Notes: generated by a model not told the origin, from the letters alone. Counted from the first letter of the stretch, positions 1 through 11,540 are shown. The stretch is DNA of 64,000 nucleotides from Chrysogorgia sp. JL179-B06 (GCA_035772405.1 JAYKKM010000416.1:877001-941000); one strand, 5' to 3'. Translations and numbers: made by a program.

Positions 1-935
1 GGTCTCCTTTCACACTGTTTAACCCCAAGCCTCTTTGCAACCACTCGTCTCGCCGCAAGTAACAACTCATTAGTTTGGGTTATATCTTTGGTTTCTATGA
101 AAGTGAGGATTTTGTTCACTTCATTAACTTTTTCCCTCAACCTGTGCCTTTCGATGTTTCTCATGTTTGGAGGAGGGTCAGACTCATTCTTCATACTATT
201 TAAGACTTCTTTTGCCAACTGAATCGGGTCTGCATTACACCCTTCTCTTTCCATCCTGTTTACCACGTCCTCGACATTTATCTCTGAATATTCATGTGGA
301 TGATCATTCCCGTTTTCTGTGTGCCCCTCTTCTCTCTGGTCTGATAGGTTTTCCTCATCAAGTCTCTCCACGATGTACATCGTGACTTAGCTCTCTCTTT
401 ATCTCCTCCAACTCCACCTCAGACAGCCAGCCATTTGTCCGGATCGCTCTAGCCTGATCGGCTAACCTCTGCTCGGAAATTACGAACAGTCCTATCTCTT
501 TCCAAATTCCAATCATCCTTTTCCTGTATCCCCTCTTTGATGGTTCAATCTTGAAGAGACACTTCATTACAATCTTGTTCACTTCCTTGTTCCATTTTAA
601 TCTAGCAGTAGCTTGATGACGACTTGGGGTGGGCTGGTGTCCCCCCACTTCCCTGCCGGGCTTGGCACTTTCACTTGAAGTTCCATTTACGCTGTTTTCT
701 CTAGTATTATTTGTTTCCATTTTCATCAAAATTGAGAAGGTTTAGCATTGCCAGAAAGCAGAAATTTGTTTTGAGGACTTTCTCCCCATTAGAAGTGAAC
801 TACTTTTAGTCTGACCGCTATCCTTTGACCTGCCTGGCAAGGGTGACCCTACCAGGAGCTTAAGCTCCCGCCAGTATAGCTCTCAGGTTCATTGAGGTAC
901 TCAAGCCTCCCCACCACATCAAGGTAGTAGTCTAG
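1..935 (-). mobile_element. RLE-type LINE, 5' UTR and N-terminal part of the ORF, cut by the left edge
   Basis: Minus-strand non-LTR retrotransposon. The ORF starts at 729 and runs to a stop at 358. Coding sense continues in another frame from about 385 to position 1, so one frameshift separates the parts. Residues around KWNKEVNK and GIWKEIG...LADQAR form a small Trp-containing domain that recurs at 3377-3712, and the second part carries NELLLAARRVVAKRLGVK. Reverse transcriptase would lie beyond the left edge. Positions 730-935 look like the element's 5' UTR and end against an ATT microsatellite. By similarity to the longer copy at 4031-7115 it belongs to the RLE-encoding group (R2/NeSL/Hero-like); the exact clade is not resolved. 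Confidence 0.7.
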
Positions 936-939
936 GGGA

Positions 940-941
940 GG

Positions 942-982
<41 letters not shown>
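940..982. repeat. (ATT)n microsatellite
   Basis: About 14 uninterrupted ATT triplets directly abut the 5' end of the minus-strand LINE. Positions 983-1283 hold AT-rich DNA with nothing recognisable. Confidence 0.9.
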
Positions 983-983
<1 letters not shown>

Positions 984-1283
984 TGGCAGTGTGCCTCGTG
1001 AAAACTATTTTCCTGAAGTTAGGCGGACAACCGTTACCAACTTCTGGGTTATTATACTATTAACATCCTAAATCCTTAAAAATTATTATGAATATAAAAA
1101 AATTATAGATAAAAAAGACTCTTCATTCTAAATGTTTAAAATCTAAAAATGTTCACATCACAAAAAGATAGTTTCGAGAGCACATGATCTTAAATGTTCT
1201 TGTAATGTTAAGACTACTGGTCAAGATCGCTTTTTGCATTTTCGTCAGGACTTCCTTTGTTCGTTCTTTTCCTAATAGGCTTC

Positions 1284-1737
1284 TTAACTCTTTCCCTACG
1301 GGCGAAGTTAAAATGGGTCATTGAAGACCCGCAAAGTCGTCAATCGAAAAACACGGCACACGGTAACGCAAGACTAAAAATTGAAATTCGACAAGCGCCA
1401 GGAACATGAAATCCACGCACACGCCAAGTTTGATTTGATTTCATAAACAACTCTGCGATTGGTGGCATTTTGAGTTTTCAAGATGCAACGCGGGCGTGCA
1501 AGATGGCCTTTTCTGGAAAAATGTTAATTTTTCAACCTGATTTATGATAATTAATGCTAATTTATATTAACATAATGTGTTTTGTTCGGGAAATTTAAAA
1601 GAACAAGTAAAAGCCGGTTTATTGGGCTTCCAGAAAATGTATAGCTTTCGCAACAGTTATGGTTATTTCAAGAGATATCAATAGAACAACGTGGTCGTTC
1701 AATTTTTGATGTTTTTCAGCCGTAAGGAAAGAGTTAA
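1284..1737. mobile_element. TTAA-flanked MITE, family 1, copy A
   Basis: A 446-bp element (1288-1733) begins CTCTTTCC, ends GGAAAGAG and is bracketed by TTAA on both sides. TTAA target sites are characteristic of piggyBac-type transposition; the transposase family is inferred from this alone. No coding capacity. Copy B at 2205-2658 appears identical; copies C (29841-30283), D (60902-61330) and E (62638-63693) are diverged. Confidence 0.85.
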
Positions 1738-2204
1738 TAAGCAATAATAGGTAAATTGAAAATAATCGAAGAAAAAGCGTGAAAGGAAAAGCAGTTTATT
1801 ATGAAAATAATCAAAGTAAATACAGTTTAACAAAGCTAAAAAATGGTCAGTGACAAAAAATGAACCCCCTTCTCTGCTCCCCCCTACCCCCCTCAATGAG
1901 AGGAATTATGTAAGGGTTACCCGAAGCAGAGTCTCTGCAGAGATCCCACCCGCACCGGTCCACCCGCACGGGAGCTCATACTTTTAAATATATACGCAAG
2001 CTATCTATACACTACAAAGACAATACGTTCTATGCATGTGGGTCAAAAAGGTCAAAATTCACCGTGTTTAGAAATGTAGGAAATAATTCACCAAATTTGT
2101 TAAAAATTTGATATGTGTGTTGTTTAGCCGACTTATAACGATGATGAAAAATTCAGGCGAAAATATAAAATTGATCGATGCGAAAAAATATCGACCATTG
2201 TATA
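1738..2204. repeat. Repeat unit between MITE copies A and B, also present inverted at 29461-29840
   Basis: This 467-bp segment contains a CAGAGTCTCTGCAGAGATCC near-palindrome at about 1928-1947. Its reverse complement lies at 29461-29840, again next to a family 1 MITE, with clear divergence. MITE plus spacer therefore form an older composite unit. Apparent short coding stretches here are chance. Confidence 0.75.
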
Positions 2205-2658
2205 TTAACTCTTTCCCTACGGGCGAAGTTAAAATGGGTCATTGAAGACCCGCAAAGTCGTCAATCGAAAAACACGGCACACGGTAACGCAAGACTAAAA
2301 ATTGAAATTCGACAAGCGCCAGGAACATGAAATCCACGCACACGCCAAGTTTGATTTGATTTCATAAACAACTCTGCGATTGGTGGCATTTTGAGTTTTC
2401 AAGATGCAACGCGGGCGTGCAAGATGGCCTTTTCTGGAAAAATGTTAATTTTTCAACCTGATTTATGATAATTAATGCTAATTTATATTAACATAATGTG
2501 TTTTGTTCGGGAAATTTAAAAGAACAAGTAAAAGCCGGTTTATTGGGCTTCCAGAAAATGTATAGCTTTCGCAACAGTTATGGTTATTTCAAGAGATATC
2601 AATAGAACAACGTGGTCGTTCAATTTTTGATGTTTTTCAGCCGTAAGGAAAGAGTTAA
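2205..2658. mobile_element. TTAA-flanked MITE, family 1, copy B
   Basis: The 446-bp body (2209-2654) is in the same orientation as copy A and seems to match it base for base. Its right TTAA (2655-2658) is shared with the left end of the next MITE. Confidence 0.85.
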
Positions 2659-3215
2659 GGCGGATTTCCAGTCCTCGCACGAAGCAACTCGCAGCTCGCT
2701 GCGAGTGTTTTAAGGCGGATTTCCAGTCCTCGCACGAAGCAACTCGTGCGAGTGTTTTAGCCCTCGCGGCAGATAGTTGGAAATTTTGAACTATCTTTTA
2801 CTCGCAGAAAGTACTCGCAGTAAACAACCAATCAAAACAAATTATGTCAACCTTTCAAATCATTAGTAATTTATGGGAAAACCGCACAAAGGAAATCATT
2901 ACCGTGTCGATGTGTATTTGCATAGATATTGAAGGGGAAGAAACCACATAAATTAATCGAACTTTCACCTCGATTTTCTTGTAAATACCGATTTATTTGA
3001 GGTGCTATATCTGAAACACTCAGAAGAGTTCTTCATCAGGATATCCAAACACCTCGAAGTTTGTTAAAAAAACTCGGCTATCGCTTCCTCAGTCTTGAAA
3101 ACCCTGCGAGTAATATCGCAACGAGCTGCACGTGGTGGAAATACAGTGGAAACCATGCGAGTACTCGCAGCGAGCTGCGAGTTGCTTCGTGCGAGGACTG
3201 TAAATCCGCCTTTAA
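2655..3215. mobile_element. TTAA-flanked MITE, family 2, with duplicated left terminus
   Basis: Terminal inverted repeats start GGCGGATTTCCAGTCCTCGC on the left and end with the matching complement before TTAA at 3212-3215. The left terminus occurs twice in tandem (2655-2709 and 2710-2758), so the outer copy is an extra end. The interior is non-coding. Confidence 0.8.
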
Positions 3216-3376
3216 GCGTCGGTACACATTCAGAAAGCACCTTAGTGCTGAGTATCTTTTTTAAACAAACGAGACGTCGAGAAGGTGACTTAAGGCGATA
3301 CTAAATACTAAGATAATATGTTACAGCAAGAAGAAGCGACTAACAGATCTACAGCGGGTAGATCTACTGTAGTAGA

Positions 3377-4030
3377 TTGAAATGGACCAACAAAATGAAC
3401 AGCGATTTGTTGGAATGTAAGCTGAAAGCTGAAGAACGTGCAACATCGGAGAATCCACCTCGTAATCGAAACGGTCGGAAAATCGGTTATATGAAAATAA
3501 TGAAGGAACTTTGGGAAGAAGCCGGATACGCAAGACTGAACCTATCCTGTCAAAACCTTAGAGATCAAGCATCTAGACTGGAGAAGACAACTGGAAATGT
3601 AAGGGACACGATCTTGAGAAACATCAATCGGGGAAACGAAGAACAAAGTCAACAGTCAGAAGGAAATATAGACATTGGAACTAGAAATGAAGAGGCTCAA
3701 ACGACTGTATAGCTAACAGCATTCAAAGTTCTGGACCAGATTTTCATATTACATCACGCAATTTAGTCCAAGTAAACGAGTTACTTCATTTAGCAACTCC
3801 GATTATCGCTTCAGTGACGCAATCCCCGGGAGATTTCACTAACCATTGCTACGACACAAGGTGGAGGTCTTTCAAGCGAGAGTTGCCAAATCCTTTCAAG
3901 CAATAGCACTGTACGATCATGAGATACCCAGATGGTTTACAGGAGGGAAAACTTCGCTTATCCCTAAACCGGGTGAATTCAACAGTGGAAACCACAGGCC
4001 CATTACATGCCTGAATACAGTGTATTATAA
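3377..4030 (+). mobile_element. RLE-type LINE fragment with internal deletion
   Basis: Plus-strand remnant. 3377-3712 encodes 111 residues resembling the N-terminal domain at 358-729 (Trp near the start, GYMKIMKELWEEAG, LRDQASRLE). About 130 bp later, 3846-4030 encodes the finger region of reverse transcriptase (IPRWFTGG, IPKPGEFNSGNHRPITCLN). Everything between is deleted. It abuts the 3' end of the opposite-strand copy at about 4031, so the two LINEs meet tail to tail. Confidence 0.75.
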
Positions 4031-7000
4031 TTACTTTAGCGTTTTATCCTCATCTTTCTTTTCACGGTTGTTAATCCACGGACAGCTCATCTCTACAGCC
4101 ATTACTTTCTTACTTTTTTGATCTACGAACCGAGCATCTACTCTATTCGCTGTCACATGGTTGTACTCTGCATATATCGGTACATCCCAGAATGCTTGCG
4201 CATCCTCAGATTCGTAAATCGGGCCCGGTACTTTTGGGGAGTACCTTCAGCATCTCGAAGAAGAGGATTTTAAGGCTGCATTGTGTCTTGAGAGGTACTT
4301 GTTTTGTGCCAGTGCTGAACACCCTGCTAACACATGTGCAAGGCTCTCCGCGGCCTTATACCACACAATCTGTGATGTGTACAACTTCGTTGGAGTTAAC
4401 TGTTCGTAGAGCTCCATCATCCCAGCTATGGTGTGCGAGGGTGCAGCTTGTTTCCACTCCTTCAGCCATGCAAAGCATCCTGTTTGGTTCAGTTTTTCAT
4501 CATCCCATCTGGATTTTAGAAATTTCCCTTGCCACTTTTCACCTCGGATTTTATCTCGAAGCTGTTCCTCAACTGCTGTCTTCAGTTGTTTCTTAACCTT
4601 CTCTCCAGATGCCATTTCCCCTTTGTTGTTACTGGACGTGGGGTGCGGGTGACTTAAGTTTACAGTGATTCCAATCTCGTTAGCATATTTTAACACCTCC
4701 TTTACTAACGATTGATGGCCTTGATCAACTGCTCTTTCTTCAAACTCCCGAATCAACTGTACTGTGGGATCTGTATTTCTATACATCTTGATACCTGCTT
4801 TGATCTTCGTTAGCTTGTACTCGTTCTCCACAGAGCAAAGACCACGCCCTCCTTTATCTCTCGGTAGGTATACAAAGGCCGTTGATCCCAACGGATGTTT
4901 CCCACCACTCTCCACGATAATCTTCCGCGCGTCTCTGTCAATCTGTCTCAACTCTTCCAGCGGCCAGTGCTGTGTCGACATGAGATAAGAGAGCACTGGC
5001 ATTGCAAATTGATTGGAAGCTAAGACACGGTTGTAATCGGACAGTGGGCTTGACCAAATGATCGATAATCTTTGGAGGTAGACTTTCGCTGCGCATTCTA
5101 GCACCAACTTCTCTTCTTGAATCAGTCTCTCTGAAACGCCAAAAAACTTGTGTCTCCTCTTTAAAGAGTGAGTGTCAACCATCGTGCATTGCGCGTTTGT
5201 GTTTATCTTTTCGTACGATAACAAAGTGTTTTGAAGTGCTTCGTTGCCAACTTGACGTGGTAAATACTTCGGAATTCGCCGAGTCTTCTCAGAAAACACT
5301 ATAGAGGCTTTCTTATTCATCTACAAATCCAAATACGTCGACTCGGAACCTGATTTTTTGGTTTGATTTTTTGGTATATTTATGTCAAGGCTGACATAAT
5401 TCGAAACGAAAGTCAAGAAAACGTCGAGTTTTGTGAAAAATATAGAAATAATTACTTTCTAAGGTATGTCTTCTTTCAATTAAAAGACAAAATGAATAGT
5501 TTATATCAAGGATTGACAAGATATTTACGGATGCAGTTCACTAAGGGAATTTCGTGCTTCAAAAAATGGCCGACCGAGCGTGCAATGCGTCACGGTTGAC
5601 ACTCACTCTTTAAGATATTCTATTACCGATGATTGATCTAGCTTCAGATCCTCAGCCTCTTGCGTTTGAGCCCCCTTTTTAATGTGTATTACATTACATT
5701 TATTGGGGTCCCATTGGAGACCAATTTCTTCCATCGCAGCTTTTGTCGATTTCAGGACTCTACTCAACTTCGCCTTGGATGCTGCGAAAACTTTAAGATC
5801 ATCGACATAGAGTAGACTCGTTATCTTCGAGCTTATAGGCTTGGATATCCTGTATCCTTCGGTGGAACTCAATTTCCAGGCAACTGGGTTTAGGCACAGC
5901 GTAAATATAGCCGTGGGCACAGCGCATCTCCTTGAGGTAGACCCTTGTTAAAGTGAATTGTTCCAGAGCACTCTTTACCGCATTTGGTGTTAACCACGAT
6001 CTTTGTGTTCCAGCTTGCGCATAGGTTATATATAACTCTACACAACCATACTGGAAATCTGTGCACCTGCATCATCTTCTCTAACCATCCATGGTGTACG
6101 GAGTCATATGCCTTTTTCACGTCAATCCACGCCATGCTCAAATTACGTTTACCTCTATGACAATCTAATGTGACCATTCGGTCAATTAACAGATTGTCCA
6201 TTGTTCCACTACTGCCGATCTTTGCACCTCTTAATTGCTGTTCTTTCATTAATTCATAATCATCTAAATGATGATCCATGGGTCTTAGCAGACAGTGTGA
6301 ACCACTTGTACATGTTATTTAGACAGGTAATCGGTCGTTGATTCTCACTAGAGAACTCTCCAGGTTTGGGAGTGAGTTTCGTTTTTCCCTCTGAGAACCA
6401 CAAAGGATACCTCTCGGTATATTTCGACATGGCCACGAAAGCTGACGTCACATCCACGTGGAGAGAGTAGGCCCGTCTCCACCAGAAATTTGTCAGCCTA
6501 TCTGGTCCAGGTGCACTCCAGTTTCGTTTCTTCATAAGAAATTACACAGCCTGAGCTTTCTCCAGCGACCAGTTTTCCTCTGAAGGGGGCGGTACACGTC
6601 GGGAAACTTCCGATTCCAACTCCTCAAGCCAATTTGCATCCTTGTTTCCAGTCCCTCTCTTTTCCCATAGCTTTTCCAAAAACTTTTCCCATAGCATTTC
6701 CAAAAACTGCTGGCATCGTCAATATTATCAAATCTCTCTCCACTTTCTTCATTTTGGTGGTGTTTTTGTACTTTGGGGCAATATTGCTCGATTTTTCCTT
6801 CCTTTCTTTGTTATTTTTCTGTTTTCCTTAAGCCGCTCCCACTCTGCTGTAGCTATAGATATCTTCTTTCGGGTATCACCAACTTTCTCTTCGTAATCTT
6901 TTTTCCATTTCTCAATACGGCTATTTGGCTTCTTACTCTGATTAGTAATACCCTGTTTTTTCCAACCTTTATACAGGAGATATGCAATAACCACCGCATA

Positions 7001-7115
7001 TAAAGTACGCAATTCGCGAACCATAAATATGTAAATGCTTTTTCAATGGGTCTAACACGTTCTGGTTCGTTAGCTCTGAGACGGCTTTATTGATGTTTTC
7101 TAAGTCTCCGTCAGA
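4031..7115 (-). pseudogene. RLE-type LINE polyprotein relic: RT, thumb, zinc-knuckle-like region and restriction-like endonuclease
   Basis: The longest LINE copy here. From 7115 downwards: an N-terminal segment (KWKKDYEEKVGDTRKK, 6749-7024), RT fingers with one in-frame stop near 6541, KPGEF and RPITCLN, motif A AWIDVKKAYDSV, motif B GLPQGDALCP, motif C LLYVDDLKVFA (5603-6279), then the thumb and a 357-residue block (4247-5165 plus inserted DNA). A one-base shift near 4268 hides the last domain; in the next frame NRVDARF and AVEMSCPW appear before a stop at 4031, consistent with the PD-(D/E)XK-like nuclease of R2/NeSL/Hero elements. Catalytic-looking residues persist, but frameshifts, a stop and a MITE at 5161-5613 make the copy dead. 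Confidence 0.8.
5161..5613. mobile_element. TTAA-flanked MITE inserted in the LINE reverse transcriptase
   Basis: A 445-bp insert (5165-5609) with 16-bp perfect inverted ends AGAGTGAGTGTCAACC, flanked by TTAA at 5161-5164 and 5610-5613. It separates the RT palm region from the thumb of the minus-strand LINE. Its ends differ from families 1 and 2, so it is a third TTAA family. Short open stretches within it are chance. Confidence 0.85.
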
Positions 7116-7274
7116 AGGTCTTTGTTTTATTCAGGTATCAATCGCACGATTACTGCATTCCCCTGGGTGTGTATTAATCAAGGGGATTAAGTGAGTCTCT
7201 ATTAAGTATGTCTCTATTAATTCTCGCGTTTCTTGGGATAAGATGTTGATTGGTCCCAGTGGGGTTATCGATTG

Positions 7275-7420
7275 GTCTTATATACACAATCTATAGCCAC
7301 AAAAAGACGAGTATTGGCGTTCCGATTTACCAGAGCTCTGTTTGGTCTAGCTTCGTCTCCATTCCTGCTAGGAGGGGTCATCAAGAAACACTTGGATAAT
7401 TGTCGGGATGCAGAGCCCGG
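7275..7420 (+). pseudogene. BEL/Pao pol relic, 5' piece (reverse transcriptase)
   Basis: A plus-strand stretch reads FRFTRALFGLASSPFLLGG then VIKKHLDNCRD, typical of the RT palm just before the YVDD motif in BEL/Pao LTR retrotransposons. Coding sense stops about 7420, and the next part of pol resumes at about 10270. The intervening 2.8 kb is later insertions. Confidence 0.7.
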
Positions 7421-7544
7421 TAAAGAAGTCTCTTTTTTATATACTAAAGACTTTCCTTTGCCAAAGATGAAATCTTATTGGTCAAATCAATGTCACTTGT
7501 TGTTCAACAAACTCGATGTTTCTTTCTGCCGAGGGACCAAATGT

Positions 7545-7585
7545 ATGTGGTTAGGGTTAGGATTAGGGTTGGTTATATTAGGGTT

Positions 7586-7640
<55 letters not shown>
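7545..7640. repeat. Degenerate TTAGGG stretch followed by (AC)n(AT)n
   Basis: Three or four TTAGGG-like units (7550-7584) lead into about 13 AC and 14 AT dinucleotides. Similar short telomere-like stretches occur at 17396-17432 and 39927-39990. Confidence 0.8.
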
Positions 7641-7641
<1 letters not shown>

Positions 7642-7828
7642 AATATTTGGCATTTCACTCGATCAAACTACATGTTGAAATGAAGGAAAATCCCGAGTGT
7701 TGGAATATATACATTTTAAGACCAAACCACCCTGTTGCAAAAATGCAACTTCAAGGCCTTCCGGCTGGAATTGAACCCGCGACCCTGCGATGCTAGTGCA
7801 GTGCTGACCACTGAGCAACGGAAGCCGT
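7640..7828 (-). mobile_element. tRNA-derived SINE
   Basis: On the minus strand the head begins GGCTTCCGTTGCTCAGTGG (A box, 7804-7819) and carries a B box GGTTCAATTCC (7767-7777), ending CCAGCCGGAAGGCC. A non-tRNA body follows (AAGTTGCA..., GGTTTGGTCTTAAAATG...) and ends at the AT microsatellite. The same body follows the tRNA head at 52399-52575. It is a SINE rather than a tRNA gene: there is no CCA-compatible acceptor pairing, and it has a retroposon body. Confidence 0.75.
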
Positions 7829-8039
7829 TGCCGAGAGCCTAGTCACGAGTTCTGTATATATGGTGGTGGTAATGCCGGGATAAGATTCTGGGTATATTAT
7901 AGGTAATATTTGGCATTTCACTCGATCAAACTACATTATCGCGATAATCACCCGAGGAGTGTGGTAAGCTTCACTTGCCATACGAAACAATTGTGTAGTG
8001 CATTAAAGTTCAATGAAGTAACTCAAGCTTGTCTTTTTA

Positions 8040-8045
8040 TTTAAA

Positions 8046-8102
<57 letters not shown>

Positions 8103-8116
8103 CCCTATATCATATA

Positions 8117-8176
<60 letters not shown>
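8040..8176. repeat. (AT)n microsatellite, two blocks
   Basis: Nearly pure AT at 8049-8100 and 8113-8176, interrupted by CGCCCTATATC. Hydrophobic Tyr-Ile open frames across it are artefacts of the repeat. Confidence 0.95.
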
Positions 8177-8177
<1 letters not shown>

Positions 8178-8324
8178 CGCCCACTACCCTTGTGGTAGTT
8201 TGAGCACTCTGGCCCTATACCGCTTCACGCTCTTTGGATGTGCGCATGACCGCTGTTTATCCCACAAGCGGTTGTCACTGGCAATCGTTTGTGTATAATT
8301 AGTACTCATGTCCATATCTAGATT

Positions 8325-8566
<242 letters not shown>

Positions 8567-8664
8567 AGGGGCAGAGCCCGGAAACGTAGATTAAAGTTTT
8601 TAAAAGTTATCTTGATCAATTTTTACATGTTTTTTAACTTTGGTGGAAGAAGGTTCACTGTTTT

Positions 8665-8796
<132 letters not shown>

Positions 8797-8798
8797 CT

Positions 8799-8975
8799 AG
8801 TGTTGGAATACATACATTTTAAGACCAAACCGGGACCAGTTGCGAAAAAAACTGGTCCCGGTTTGGTCTTAAAATGTATGTATTCCAACACTCGAAATTT
8901 GCCTTCATCATAAATCCTTTCGGAATGTGGTTTGGTCGAGTGAAAAGCCAAATATTACCAAAGCCAAATATTACC
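8799..8975. repeat. SINE-tail sequence arranged as a perfect 43-bp hairpin
   Basis: Positions 8799-8841 and 8850-8892 are exact reverse complements around an 8-base loop GCGAAAAA. The arms are the SINE body (ACTGGTCCCGGTTTGGTC...), and the second arm continues as normal SINE tail to about 8975. It is an inverted duplication of part of a SINE. Confidence 0.85.
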
Positions 8976-8976
8976 T

Positions 8977-9063
8977 ATATATATATATATATATATAGGT
9001 CACTGCCTGAAGATTCTTTTACAGATGAAACAAGTTGTAGCAGACCAGTTTTGAGGTAAGCGA

Positions 9064-9160
<97 letters not shown>
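8977..9160. repeat. (AT)n microsatellites
   Basis: AT tracts at 8977-8997 and 9069-9160 separated by about 70 bp of unique-looking DNA. Confidence 0.9.
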
Positions 9161-9162
<2 letters not shown>

Positions 9163-9500
9163 CCTCAACTATAAATTGTCCAATCAAAGAGCTAGATTTG
9201 TACCACGTGACCAGTCAATTTAAACTCGAATTCCCAGCTGATGACGTCATTAGCGGGTAATTCGAATTCGAATTCCCCGCTGATGACGTAATCAGCGGGG
9301 AATTCGTGTTCGAATACCCCGCTCGTACCCAGTACTCACGCGCAAACCAAGACGAGCCTGTAAACAATGGAGGAACAACAAGACGTTTCAACACGTTTCT
9401 AGACGTTTCAAGACAGCATTCAAGATTGTTTCGGTATAATATATAATTTATAGACCCTCCGCTCAAGGAATTCGTCGAAATATTACCTCTCGGGATGATA
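9163..9500. repeat. Interspersed repeat, inverted relative to 26080-26385
   Basis: About 330 bp with palindromic blocks (GCTGATGACGTCATTAGCGG, ATTCGAATTCGAATTC) and the marker CTGTAAACAATGGAGGAAC. The reverse complement recurs at 26080-26385 with small differences. No TIR or coding sense recognised. Confidence 0.7.
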
Positions 9501-10230
9501 TATCCCTCGGGATGATATAAGTAAAAACTTGCCACTCCTCAGGTGAATATCTATCGCGTCTGATGCTAATGCCTAGGAAACTTGAGTAATAATATATAAA
9601 TGTTTGACGTCATATACGGTTTAGGAACAAAGCAGGAATTTTTTCTGTGTCTACAAGTTGATAATAGTTCATTTCTAGAGTTCAGTGAGCTGAGTTTAGG
9701 GAAATGAATAATTATGTACTTTTCATAGAGTAAGCCTTACATTTCTTAATTATTTTCCACTTAATTGAGCATTTTACATTAGATTGCTTTATTACTGCCA
9801 AACATATTTACTGATTTCGGTAGAATGTTTATGCTTAGCGTTTCTGATATACAGTGTATATATATATATATATATATTTCGTGACTGCGTGTCATGGAAT
9901 TATAACCGAAACATTGCACTTTTTCCCTCCGGACGTCAACAATGAAGAAGGAACAGTGCAATGTTTCCCTCTGACGTCAGCTTTAATTGTGCGTTGTTCA
10001 CGTGAATATTACACAATTATTATTGCATCAGATCAAGAACTTTGGACTCTTCGAGTATTGCGAAAGATTTCGAGCTTAATTCGCGCTTCAAAAGTATTAA
10101 AGTTAAACCAAGATGAAATCGTAATGGAGCCTGTAAGTAAGCGTTTATGCATTTTGTTAAAAAAAACGAAAGTCTTTGGTATATAACAAAACTCCTGTCA
10201 CCCTCGGGCTAAAGCCCTCGGGTGACATCG
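9501..10230. other. Intergenic DNA with minor inverted repeats
   Basis: A short inverted pair around CATTGCACT / AGTGCAATG lies at 9914-9970, and an imperfect hairpin CCCTCGGGC / GCCCTCGGG at 10197-10226. An AT tract sits at 9857-9878. No gene seen. Confidence 0.5.
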
Positions 10231-10254
10231 AAACCTTCGGGTCCGTAAAACTCG

Positions 10255-11540
10255 ATGTTTCCCTCGGCGCCAGTCAACAAGTGTATAATGTCGATGATCT
10301 CATCAGCGGAGGTGAGACGATCAAAGAAGTTCAAAAAAAGAAGTGCGCTGCAACAAACTTATATTCGCGAAGGCGAACTTCATCTTAAACAAATGGCATT
10401 CAAACGTTGTAGAACTGCAGTCGACTGGAAGCTCGTCATCGCAGGATGGAGAGACCTGTGCGAAACAGCCACAGGTGTTAAACAAGCGGGAGAATGTGGT
10501 CTTCTTGGGCTTACTTGGGAAAAAGAAAAGGACACCGCAAGCAGGAAATGCTTCACAAACAAAGCGAGGGATCCTGGGTAAAGTCGCGCAAATATATGAG
10601 CTCTGCATTGGACTAGCTGGCTGCTCCTGTTACACTAGAAGTAGAAGGAAAACTCCTGTATCGCGATGCATGCGACGCCCGCATTGCATGGGATACCCAA
10701 TTGCCAAGCGAGCTGGGGAGAATTGGCCAAGTGAGAAAACGGTCTTCCAGAAAGAGTAACAGCACCAAGAAGTCTCGTGAATACTAGGACGAAATCCTCA
10801 ACATTGACCTCCACGCTTTTGGAGATGCTAAGATAATGGAGTGGCGGCAGCAGTGTATGCCGTCGTGACGCAGGCTGCTGGAACGTCCACGAGCCTGGTG
10901 GCAGCTAAAGCTAACTTCATGGCCAAACAAAAGTTACAAAACCTTACCATACCGCGCCCAGAGTTTGTGTTCCAGTGAATCACACTGCACTGGATACGCG
11001 GTGGATGGGATCAAACAGTTTGTGCACAACCGTGTACAGAAAACCCAGAGCAAAAAATACATCAACTCGGGAGACATGTCGGCTCACAAGACAACCCAGC
11101 TGACCTCGGCAATCGTGGAGGAGATATGATATAAACGAACAAGCTATGGTGGCAAGGCCGTGAGTGGCTGGCGTATCTTCGACATTGGCCAACAAACACG
11201 TTACCATGCGAACAAGACTACCACCAACTACATCTTGCGTGAAACAAGCCAAGTACGTGCAAAGGTGCAAAGATTCGCTTTGGAGGCGATGGGCTTCGGA
11301 GTATCTCAAGGCGCTTCGAGAGCGGCATAATCTCAAACACAAGGATTCCGAGAGCACCCCAGCCGGCGAAGGAGAGGACTAAAATATGACTGAAAGTGGC
11401 AACTTGGAATTGTGGAGACGTTGATCCATGGACGAGATGGAGTAGTTCCTAGAACGTGCAGTGCAGTTCCCCCTTGGAACTGTTCTGCGACAGAGAAGAC
11501 CCTGTAAAGCCACAGAATCACCTAAACATCGACGATAATA
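10255..11540 (+). pseudogene. BEL/Pao pol relic, 3' part
   Basis: Continuation of the pol relic from 7275-7420. The RT catalytic region reads VYNVDDLISGGETIKEVQK at about 10273-10330, with an extra residue before VDD. KWHSNVVEL and LGLLGKKK follow. Around 10620-10780 come LLYRDACDARIAWDTQLPSELG-type residues in shifting frames, then an RNase H-like part (AVVTQAAGTSTSLVAAK, 10858-10975). The end (11270-11382) reads RRWASEYLKALRERHN, typical of the integrase C-terminus of BEL/Pao. Most of integrase is missing, and stops and frame changes are frequent. This is a decayed LTR retrotransposon with no working product. Confidence 0.78.

Noticed and set aside
3025..3045. CTGATGA on the minus strand in MITE family 2 as a hammerhead
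   Set aside because: No GAAA core and no cleavage triplet at the right spacing.
9975..10145. Possible first exon ending at GTAAGTAAG (10135)
   Set aside because: The donor looks good, but the only start codon leaves a few codons, and no following exon in phase was found.
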